From T1Sed10-7 sp046483565 (lineage in GTDB: Bacteria > Actinomycetota > Nitriliruptoria > Nitriliruptorales > Nitriliruptoraceae): a stretch of 26,713 nucleotides of DNA. Below, piece by piece: positions 16,052-23,659 of the stretch. Below the pieces are notes generated by a model. It had not been told where the DNA came from, did no database searches, and worked only from the letters and a program-made list of their open reading frames with translations. The number at the start of each line of letters is the position of its first letter. Position 1 is the stretch's first letter. The translations under genes and the position numbers were made by a program. Location: the NCBI GenBank assembly GCA_046483565.1, contig JAWOCZ010000064.1, positions 1 through 26,713 of the forward strand, in the 5' to 3' direction.

Positions 16052-17317
16052 TCATCCGATCCGCTCCTTCTGGCCGAGCAGACCTTGAGGACGGACCAGG
16101 AGGATCACGATCAGCACGCCCAGCGCCCAGACGTACTTCAGTTGGCTCGAGAAGAAGACGGTGCTGACCTCACTGACGAGCCCCACGATGAGACTGCCGA
16201 GCATCGCGCCGTACGCGCTGCCGAGCCCCCCGAGGATCACCCCGGCGAACATCAGCAGCAGCAACCGGAAGCCCATCAGGTAGTCGACGCTCTCGATCAT
16301 CCCGAGGAAGATGCCACCGACCGCGGTGAGCCCCCCACCCATCACCCACACCGACAGGATCACCCGCTGGACGTCGATGCCGGAGGACTCGGCCAGGTCG
16401 CGGTTGTCGGCGACGGCGCGCATGCCCTTCCCGAGCCGTGTCTGGGTGAGCATCAGCGCGACGCCGAGCAGGATCACCACGGACAGACTCATGACCCAGA
16501 GCTCCACGGGCTGGATCCGCACCGGCCCGACGTCCATCGCGATCTGCAGGGTGTAGTCGTCGAAGGGACGTCGCGAGCCGCCGAAGAAGAACAGGATGAC
16601 GTGCCGGATCACGAAGGCCAGACCGATGGAGATCACCAGCATCGAGATCAGTCCGGTCCGGCGCTGCCGCAGCGGGCGCCACAGCCAGGCGTCGATACCT
16701 CCGGAGATGACCGCGGTCAGCACGATCGCGATCAGCGCGGCCGGGATCAGGTGCAGGCCGACGACCACGTTGAAGGTGTAGGCCAGGAACGCGCCCATCG
16801 TCACCAGGTCGCCGTGGGCGAAGTTGATCAGCCCGGTCGTGCCGAAGATCAGGGACAGGCCGATGGCCGTCATGGCGATGATGAGCCCGAACTTCAACCC
16901 GTTGAAGGTGCTCTGGGCCAGCTGTTGGCCGAGGCTGGTGGTGGTCACCTCGCGCTCTCCGAGTGCGAACAGCGCGGTGGCGGAAGCGCCTTGGCTGACC
17001 CGGATCTCCAGCTCCTGCCGGTCCGGGTCGCGCAGGTCCACCCCCTCCGGCAGGGTCGAGGTGTCGAGCGTGACGAGGTAGGTCCCTTGCGCCGGGAGCT
17101 CCACCGACCACTCGCCGTTCTCGTCGGTGGTGCCGACACCGAGCGTCTCGCCATCGAGCGTGGCCACCGAGATGTCCACGCCGGCCACGCCCTCCCCGTC
17201 GGCCGAGAGACGGCCACCTATCCGCTCGGCCTCCTGGGCGAGCGCGGACGCGCCCATCGACGCCACGGCAGCCAGTACCAGCAGCACGAGCAGCCCCAGG
17301 CGGCTGACACGGGTCAC
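16052..17317 (-). CDS. livH: LivH-type permease with an added secreted N-terminal beta domain
   Basis: Membrane permease subunit of the importer. The core (about 135-421) has the LivH signature GLIIAMTAIGLSLIFGTTGLINFAHG and ends with VRPQGLLGQKE. Ahead of it lie a signal peptide (about 1-28, ending ASALAQ) and roughly 90 residues of a carboxypeptidase-regulatory-like beta sandwich (GGRLSADGEGVAGVDISVAT, then TDENGEWSVELPAQGTYLVTLD). Ordinary LivH proteins are about 290-310 residues; this one has 421. Start: GTG 17317 with GAGGAG six bases upstream, so the extension is translated. The extra domain should face outward, where it could touch the binding lipoprotein. First gene of the operon, divergent from the racemase gene over 221 bp. 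Confidence 0.92.
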   Translation of the reverse strand: MTRVSRLGLLVLLVLAAVASMGASALAQEAERIGGRLSADGEGVAGVDISVATLDGETLGVGTTDENGEWSVELPAQGTYLVTLDTSTLPEGVDLRDPDRQELEIRVSQGASATALFALGEREVTTTSLGQQLAQSTFNGLKFGLIIAMTAIGLSLIFGTTGLINFAHGDLVTMGAFLAYTFNVVVGLHLIPAALIAIVLTAVISGGIDAWLWRPLRQRRTGLISMLVISIGLAFVIRHVILFFFGGSRRPFDDYTLQIAMDVGPVRIQPVELWVMSLSVVILLGVALMLTQTRLGKGMRAVADNRDLAESSGIDVQRVILSVWVMGGGLTAVGGIFLGMIESVDYLMGFRLLLLMFAGVILGGLGSAYGAMLGSLIVGLVSEVSTVFFSSQLKYVWALGVLIVILLVRPQGLLGQKERIG

Positions 17318-17538
17318 GCCGTCTCCTCACCGTCGAAGGGGGCTCCGGGGTGCGACCCGAGAACCCCTCAGCGGCGCGCTGCGGCCGCTCTGACCGGCTG
17401 CACCCTAGTCGGGCGTCCAGCGCACGCAAGAGCGAAGTCGGCGGCCTCCGTCCGGGGTAGTAGGTCCAAGGTGGCTCGATCGGCTCGCCGAGCGGCGTCT
17501 GCTTCACTCTTGGTCACGACGCACGGACGGCCCACACG

Positions 17539-18537
17539 ATGACGATGATCACCACCACCGACTACCACACCGCCGGTGAACCCTTCCGCATCGTCACCGC
17601 CGGCGTCGCCACCCCGTGGGGACGCAACGTCCCCGAACGCCGACGTTGGGCGCTCGCGCATCTGGACGAGGTGCGGGCGCTGCTGTGTCGGGAGCCGAGG
17701 GGCCATGCCGACATGTACGGCTGCTTCCCGACCCCGCCCGACGACGAGGATGGTGACCTCGGCACCGTGTTCTTCCACAACGACGGCTTCTCCACCGCCT
17801 GTGGTCACGGCACGATCGCGCTGGCCACCTGGGCCATCGAGACCGGCCTGGTCACCCCACCATCGGACGCCACCGAGCACCGGGTGGTCATCGACGTGCC
17901 GTCGGGGCGGGTCGAGGCCTTCGTCGCGCTCGAGGGGGGGCAGCCGACCACGGTCCGATTCCGCAACGTCCCCTCGCTCGTGCACTCCCTGGATCTGGAG
18001 CTCGAGGTGGCGGGCCGCACGCTCCACCTCGACGTCTCCTACGGCGGCACGTTCTACGCCAGCGTTGAGGCGGCAACGCTGGACCTCGCGGTCACGCCGG
18101 AGCACCTCCCGGCTCTGATCGGCTGGGGCCGTGCGATCCAGGCAGCCGTCGACGCTGTGCTGGACCTCCGGTCGCCGGACGCGAGCGGTGCCACCGGCCT
18201 GTACGGCGTGGTCTTCTTCGACCGCCTGGCTGCCGGTCACCACCGCAACGTCACCGTGTTCGCCGATGGCCAGGTGGACCGTTCGCCCTGCGGGAGCGGC
18301 ACCTCGGCGCGCCTGGCGGTCATGGGTGAGCGCAGTGAGCTCGTCGTGGGGGACACCCTGGTCCACGACTCGATCGTCGGCACGCGGTTCCTCGGTCGGC
18401 TCCTGGGCGAGGACGTTGCCGCTGACGGCAGCCGTCGCTGGGACACCGAGGTGGAGGGCCGCGCCGCGCGGACCGGCCAGCACACCTTCGTCCTGGACCC
18501 GCGGGACGAGCTGGGGGTCGGGTTCGTCCTGCGGTGA
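17539..18537 (+). CDS. Proline racemase-family enzyme (racemase/epimerase, or hydroxyproline dehydratase)
   Basis: Cofactor-independent enzyme acting at the alpha carbon of proline or hydroxyproline. The 332-residue protein opens with DYHTAGEPFRIVT, typical of the family. Both catalytic positions are cysteine: Cys88 in STACGHGT and Cys251 in DRSPCGSGTSA. The Cys/Cys pair is usual in proline racemase and 4-hydroxyproline 2-epimerase, whereas trans-3-hydroxyproline dehydratases commonly carry Thr at the second site (family knowledge). However, the next gene is of the cyclodeaminase/pyrroline-2-carboxylate reductase family, the usual partner of the dehydratase, so the reaction stays open. The ATG at 17539 has only a weak ribosome site (GGACGG); a second ATG at 17545 is possible. 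Confidence 0.88.
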   Translation: MTMITTTDYHTAGEPFRIVTAGVATPWGRNVPERRRWALAHLDEVRALLCREPRGHADMYGCFPTPPDDEDGDLGTVFFHNDGFSTACGHGTIALATWAIETGLVTPPSDATEHRVVIDVPSGRVEAFVALEGGQPTTVRFRNVPSLVHSLDLELEVAGRTLHLDVSYGGTFYASVEAATLDLAVTPEHLPALIGWGRAIQAAVDAVLDLRSPDASGATGLYGVVFFDRLAAGHHRNVTVFADGQVDRSPCGSGTSARLAVMGERSELVVGDTLVHDSIVGTRFLGRLLGEDVAADGSRRWDTEVEGRAARTGQHTFVLDPRDELGVGFVLR

Positions 18538-18585
18538 GCGGCCGGACCGGGGTCGCGGCTGGTCGGAGAGGGGAGCGCGTCGAGC

Positions 18586-19518
18586 ATGCAGGTGATCAGC
18601 GACGACGAGGTGTGGCGACGGCTGCCGATGTCGGCGGCGATCGAGGCGCTCGACACCGCGATCACCGAGGGCCGGCTCGGCAGCACGCCGCCGCGCCAGC
18701 ACGTCCACGCCGAGGGGCAGGAGCTGCTGCTCATGCCCTCCTTCCTCGACGGCGGCGCGGGCGTGAAGCTGGTCGGCATCGACCCGGAGAACCCGTCCCG
18801 GGGACTGCCACGCATCCAGGGCGTGTTCATCCTCTTCGATCCGCCGGGACTCACCCCCGCAGCGATCGTCGACGCCCGGGCGTTGACGGCGCTGCGGACC
18901 GCAGCGGTGTCCGGGCTGGCGACCCGGTACCTCGCGCGACCGGACGCCAGCCGGCTGGTGATCTTCGGCGCCGGTCCCCAGGCACATGCGCACCTGCTCG
19001 CGATGCACGCCCTGTTCCCCCTCAGCCACGTCAGCGTCGTCTCGCGCACCCGTGGAGCGGCCGAGGAGCTGGTGACCCGGGCGCGCGAGGAGCTCGGCCT
19101 GGAGGCCGTGGTCGCCGGCCCGGAGGCCATCGCGACCACGGACCTGATCTGCACGTGCACGACGAGCCCCACGCCGGTCTTCGATGGCGTGCTGCTGCCC
19201 GACGGGGTGCACGTCAACGCCGTGGGGGCCTACCGGCCGGACCTGCAGGAGGTCGACGCCGTCACCGTGGGCACATCGGCGGTGGTCGTCGAGTCCCGCG
19301 ACGCGGCGCTGGCGGAGTCCGGTGACCTGATCGTCGCGGCCCGGGACGCCGGCTGGGATCCGGGTGGCATCACCGCCGACCTCGTCGAGGTGGTCCGCGA
19401 TGGCGTCGTGGTCCGCACCGACGCGTCCCAGCGCACCCTGTTCGAATCGGTGGGGGTGGCCTTCGAGGATCTCGTCATCGCCCGGGCCGTGCTGGACGCC
19501 GGCGATGGCACGCTCTGA
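18586..19518 (+). CDS. Ornithine cyclodeaminase / mu-crystallin family enzyme (possibly pyrroline-2-carboxylate reductase)
   Basis: NAD(P)-dependent enzyme of 310 residues. The substrate part has LLLMPSFLDGGAGVKLVGI around 47-65 with the family lysine at 61, and ALTALRTAAVSGLATRYL near 99-116. The dinucleotide fold starts with VIFGAGPQAHAHL at 125-137. Members include ornithine cyclodeaminase, Delta1-pyrroline-2-carboxylate reductase, alanine dehydrogenase and ketimine reductase. Position 48 bp after a proline racemase-family gene favours reduction of pyrroline-2-carboxylate to proline, but that is context inference. GAGGGGAGC lies about nine bases before ATG 18586. GTAGGTC-N8-GGCCTAC at about 19601-19622 may end this transcript. 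Confidence 0.88.
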   Translation: MQVISDDEVWRRLPMSAAIEALDTAITEGRLGSTPPRQHVHAEGQELLLMPSFLDGGAGVKLVGIDPENPSRGLPRIQGVFILFDPPGLTPAAIVDARALTALRTAAVSGLATRYLARPDASRLVIFGAGPQAHAHLLAMHALFPLSHVSVVSRTRGAAEELVTRAREELGLEAVVAGPEAIATTDLICTCTTSPTPVFDGVLLPDGVHVNAVGAYRPDLQEVDAVTVGTSAVVVESRDAALAESGDLIVAARDAGWDPGGITADLVEVVRDGVVVRTDASQRTLFESVGVAFEDLVIARAVLDAGDGTL

Positions 19519-19685
19519 CGTCGACGGGTGGCCGGCCCCGCTGGGCAGGGACGGAGCCCGCGCTGGCGGCGACGACGGCTCACCCGCAGAGGGTGACGTC
19601 GTAGGTCTCGCTCAGGGCCTACCTTACGGTCCGCGCAGTGTGAGGGCGCCGACACCCGGCCGGTGCCACGACCGAAGCCTCGACG

Positions 19686-21413
19686 ATGACCGAACCCTCC
19701 GACACCAACCCGCCCGGCCCGACCGGCGGGGCCTCCACCCCACCCCCGCCGCCGCCGTCGCGACCCGACCCCACGGCCCCCCTCGGCGGCTCGACGCCGT
19801 GGGAAGCTGATCCGACCGTGCCCATGGCGCCCACCGGAGCCCCTTCCGAGGCGAGCGGCGGACCATCGGCGCTCCGCGGGATCGTGACCACCGCTGGTAC
19901 GGGTGCCCCGGTGGAGGGCGCCGAGGTGCAGGTCGCCGACGCCGATGGGCGGGTCGCCGGGCGAGCCACCACGGTGGCCGACGGCCGCTTCAGCGTGGTG
20001 CAGCTGCCGGCCGGCAGCTACGAGGTGACGGTCACCAGGAACGGCTTCCTCGCCGACCGCCTCGACCACGACCACCCCGGCGGACGTGTCCACGTCGAGC
20101 TGCAGCCGGCACGGATCACCGGCACCGTCACCTCCGCCGATGCCGTCCCGGGCGACCAGGCCATCGCCGAGGTGACCGCGCGCGACGCCCAGGGGCACGT
20201 CCGGGCGCGCACGCTGACCGACGCCCATGGTCGCTTCGCGCTGGACGGGCTGAACGGGGGTCGCTACGTGGTGGCGGCGAGCTCCGACGGGTTCTTCACC
20301 ACCCGGCGCGAGGTCGACCTCTCCCGCCAGGTGCACCCGCTCGAGCTCGAGCTGGTCCCCGCCGAGCTCCTCGGTCAGGTCCTGGCGGAGGGCAACCGCG
20401 AACCGATCCTCGATGCCCAGGCCAAGCTGCGCTCGACCGACGGCACCCTGGTGGGGCAGTCGGTGACCGACCCTGGGGGTCGCTTCCTGATCCCGCTCGC
20501 CAACCTGCCAGCCGCCGGATCGACGACGGGTACCACCCACCACCTCGAGGTGACGGCGAGCGGCTTCGAGTCGGCCACGGTCGACCTCACGCTGACCGAC
20601 CAGCCCATCCGTGAGACCTCGGTGACCCTGGTGTCAGCGAAGCGCTCGCCCTGGCTGTGGGCGGGTATCGGCGCGGCGCTGCTCGCGCTGCTCGCCCTGC
20701 TGTTCGGTCTGTTCTCCGGCGAGGACGCGACCGTCCCGGATCTGACCGGCGCCACGATCGAGGAGGCCGCAGACCTGCTGGACGCCGAGGAACTGCTGCT
20801 CGGCGATGTCACGTTCACCGATGACGATCCGGAGGCGGAGCCGGGCACGGTGCTCAGCTCGGACCCGGAGGCCGGTGCGACCGCGCAGGTCGGCGACGAG
20901 GTCGACCTGACCGCGGCCGAGGATCCGAACGTCGAGGTCCCCCGGGTCACCGGCCGTCAGGAGTCGGACGCGGTGCGGCTGCTCGACGCGCTGCGCTTCG
21001 ATGTGGTGATCTCCCGCGTGGCATCCGAGGAGCCGGCGGGCATCGTCGTCGCGCAGGACCCGGCGCCGAGGACCGAGGTGGCGGTCGGTGGCGAGGTCCG
21101 CATCGACATCAGCGAGGGGCCCGGCGAGCCGGAGCCCGAACCGGAGCCGGAACCGGAGCCGGAACCGGAGCCCGAGCCAGAGCCAGAACCCGAGCCAGAA
21201 CCGGAGCCCGAGCCGGAGCCAGAACCCGAGCCGGAGCCGGAACCCGAGCCCGAGCCCGAGCCGGAGCCGGAGCCCGAGCCCGGCCCGGACGGGGGCGATG
21301 GCGATGGCGAGGGACCGCAGCTGCCCGAGATCGACACCGATGGGATCATCGACTCGATCCAGGGGTTCTTCGAACGCCTCGTCGAGTGGTTCCGCGGCCT
21401 GTTCAGCGACTGA
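19686..21413 (+). CDS. Membrane protein with carboxypeptidase-regulatory-like domains, two PASTA domains and (Glu-Pro)26
   Basis: 575 residues, no enzyme domain seen. Residues 1-60 are Pro-rich. Three beta-sandwich repeats of the carboxypeptidase-regulatory type follow: about 62-140 ([17 protein letters not shown]), 142-224 ([16 protein letters not shown]) and 227-315 ([13 protein letters not shown]). [18 protein letters not shown] (about 319-343) is one membrane segment. Outside it come PASTA domains at about 348-412 ([16 protein letters not shown]) and 417-477 ([16 protein letters not shown]), then 26 Glu-Pro pairs (481-532) and a terminal amphipathic helix. PASTA domains usually bind peptidoglycan on Ser/Thr kinases or PBPs. 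With positive charges before the membrane segment, the beta repeats would be cytoplasmic, taking the place of the kinase. No clear ribosome site precedes ATG 19686, so the start is less certain. Its end overlaps the next gene by 11 bp. Confidence 0.82.
21126..21281 (+). repeat. Glu-Pro codon repeat (26 dipeptides)
   Basis: 156 bp of GAG/GAA alternating with CCG/CCC/CCA, giving 26 consecutive Glu-Pro pairs. Codons at third positions vary, so the DNA repeat is less perfect than the protein repeat, which suggests selection on the peptide. Such EP tracts form stiff, extended rods and could span the cell wall. Confidence 0.95.
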
Positions 21414-22059
21414 TCCGGCGAGCGCGGACCGCTGAGCTGACGCCGGCGGCGATCAACAGCTGGGCGGCGAGGTAGGTCAGCATCACCCAGAAGCCGTGCG
21501 CGGGCAGGCGCATCAGCCCGGCGACCGTGTCGAGCGCGATCAGCGCATCGGAGACCACGAACAGCGCCGCGCCCGTCGCGACCGTCGGGTTGATGCCGGT
21601 GGCGAGCACCGCCATCGTGACGATCACCACCGCGTAGACACCCACGGGCAGCCGCAGGACACCGAGGTGGCTCCACAACGCCACCAGCAGTCCCACGAGG
21701 ACGGCGAGGTAGGGCAGGACGAGTGCGGGACGGGAGAGCACGCTGTCCCCGCGCGATGGCCAGAACGCCAGGGCGTAGGTCAGCTGGGCCACCAGGAACG
21801 CGCCCAGACCTGCGAGGAACCACGCCTCGCCACCGGGCATCAGCCCGAGGTCACCGAGCCAGGACCAGGCCAGACCGATGGCGACCAGGGTCCGCAGCCG
21901 TGAGCGCGGCGTCACCGTCAGGAACCAGATCAGCAGCGCCGGCATCAGCAGCGGCTTGGTGACCAGATGCAGCCACGCCGCGCCGGTGAGCTGCCCCGCG
22001 AGGTGCAGCAGGGCCACGGCGAGGAACGCGCCGAACCAGGGCAGGTGCCTGCTGCTCAT
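21403..22059 (-). CDS. YhhN / TMEM86 family membrane protein
   Basis: 218-residue integral membrane protein with about eight hydrophobic segments. Family traits visible are [14 protein letters not shown] near 30-43, [10 protein letters not shown] with a conserved Asp, and the SDALIALD segment near the C-terminus. The animal member TMEM86B is a lysoplasmalogenase; the bacterial substrate is unknown. I start at ATG 22059, with GAGGAC about five bases upstream; the open frame to 22263 adds an unrelated polar tail. It converges on the PASTA-protein gene, and the coding ends overlap by 11 bp, so the two transcripts are antisense there. Confidence 0.87.
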
Positions 22060-22252
22060 CGTGTCCTCGCGACTCGGTGCCGATCCCCGGGCTGGGAGCC
22101 TTCCACACCGAGCCGGGCAGCGTCGTGCCGGCGGCGCCGACAGGGGGATGGAAGAGTGGTCGGGGTGGTGGTGTTCCCGGTCCGAACGCCCGGCGTGGCC
22201 ACCTCGCTGCTGAGCCGGGACCGGTGAGCACGACACACCCTGGAGCACCTCG

Positions 22253-23659
22253 ATGTCACACACCTACGACGTCATCGTCATCGGCGCCGGCCCAGCCGGC
22301 GAGAACGCCGCCGATTACGCCAAGCAACGCGGCCTCTCGGTCGCCATCGTCGAAGCCGACCTGGTCGGCGGCGAGTGCAGCTACTGGGGCTGCATGCCCT
22401 CCAAGGCGCTGTTGCGGCCGACCGAGGCGCTCGCGGCGGTCAAGCGACTCCCGGCGGCGGCTGCGGCGGTCACCGGCGGGATCGACGTCGATGCCGTCCT
22501 GCGCAGTCGCGACGCCTTCACCTCTTCCTGGGAGGACGACGGGCAGGCCCAGTGGCTCGACTCGGTCGACGTCGACCTGCTGCGTGGTCACGGCCGGCTC
22601 GCTGGTGAGCATCTCGTCGAGGTGACCGCGTCGGACGGCACCGTCACCCGCTACGAGGCGACCCGGGGGGTCGTGCTCGGCGTGGGCTCGAGGGCGGCGA
22701 TCCCGCCGATCCCGGGCCTGGCCGAGACCGTGACGTGGGACAACCGCGACGTGACCGAGATCAAGGACGTCCCGGAGCGTCTGCTCGTGCTCGGTGGCGG
22801 GGTGATCGGGGTCGAGATGGCCCAGGCGGTGCGCCGGCTCGGCGCGTCCGAGGTGACGATCATCGAGATGCTGGATGGCCTGCTGGCCAACGAGGAGCCC
22901 TTCGTCAGCGATGAGCTGGTGGCGGCCCTGGAGGCCGACGGCATCGCGATCGAGCTCGGTGCCCGCGCCGAGGAGGTCGCCCGCGAGGGCACCGACGGAC
23001 CCGTCACCGTCACCCTGGCCGATGGTCGGGAACTGACCGGTGACGAGCTGCTGGTGGCCGTCGGCCGACGGGCCCCGACCGATGACCTCGGGCTGGACAC
23101 GGTCGGCGTCGAACCTGGCCGCGGCGGCTTCATCGACGTGGACGACCACCTCCGCGTTCCCGGTCACGACTGGCTCTACGTCGTCGGAGACGCGAACGCA
23201 CGGGCGCTGCTCACCCACCAGGGCAAGTACCAGGCGCGGCTGGTCGGCGACGGGTTGGCCGGGGTGGACGTCGAACCGGCGTGGGCCGACCACGCCGCGG
23301 TCCCGCGGGTGGTCTTCACCGATCCGCAGATCGCTGCGGTCGGACTGACCGAGCGAGCCGCCGGAGAGGCCGGGCACGACGTCATGGCGGTCAGCTTCGA
23401 CGTCGGCCACACCGCCGGCGGCGCGCTGTACGGCAAGGGCACCAGTGGCACGGTGCAGCTGGTGATCGACCGTGAGCGACGGACCATCCTCGGTGCGACC
23501 TTCGTCGGACCCGGGGTCGGTGAGATGCTCCACGCCGCTACGATCGCGATCGTCAGCGAGGTCACCATCGACCGGCTGTGGCACGCCGTACCTGCCTTCC
23601 CCACGATCTCCGAGGTGTGGCTCCGGCTGCTCGAGCAGGTGCGCGCCCAGGAGCTGTGA
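22253..23659 (+). CDS. FAD-dependent pyridine nucleotide-disulfide oxidoreductase, dihydrolipoyl dehydrogenase-like
   Basis: Cytoplasmic flavoprotein of 468 residues. The FAD motif DVIVIGAGPAGENAA is at 6-20, and the redox disulfide CSYWGC at 42-47 sits in GGECSYWGCMPSKALL. The NAD(P) motif is GGGVIGVEMAQA near 183, and VVGDAN ends the second FAD part. In dihydrolipoyl dehydrogenase and glutathione reductase the C-terminal base is His in H-P-T-x-S/H-E. Here the matching stretch is AFPTISEVW, with Phe449 in place of His (Glu454 kept), and a separate His444 lies five residues earlier. It is therefore unlikely to be a classical Lpd; substrate unknown. Its TGA overlaps the next ATG by one base (TGATG), implying coupled translation with the hydrolase-ABC fusion. 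Confidence 0.88.
   Translation: MSHTYDVIVIGAGPAGENAADYAKQRGLSVAIVEADLVGGECSYWGCMPSKALLRPTEALAAVKRLPAAAAAVTGGIDVDAVLRSRDAFTSSWEDDGQAQWLDSVDVDLLRGHGRLAGEHLVEVTASDGTVTRYEATRGVVLGVGSRAAIPPIPGLAETVTWDNRDVTEIKDVPERLLVLGGGVIGVEMAQAVRRLGASEVTIIEMLDGLLANEEPFVSDELVAALEADGIAIELGARAEEVAREGTDGPVTVTLADGRELTGDELLVAVGRRAPTDDLGLDTVGVEPGRGGFIDVDDHLRVPGHDWLYVVGDANARALLTHQGKYQARLVGDGLAGVDVEPAWADHAAVPRVVFTDPQIAAVGLTERAAGEAGHDVMAVSFDVGHTAGGALYGKGTSGTVQLVIDRERRTILGATFVGPGVGEMLHAATIAIVSEVTIDRLWHAVPAFPTISEVWLRLLEQVRAQEL

Noticed and set aside
17368..19212. A 614-codon minus-strand frame opposite the racemase and cyclodeaminase genes
   Set aside because: It is antisense to two genes with clear catalytic motifs, and its own sequence shows no recognisable domain.
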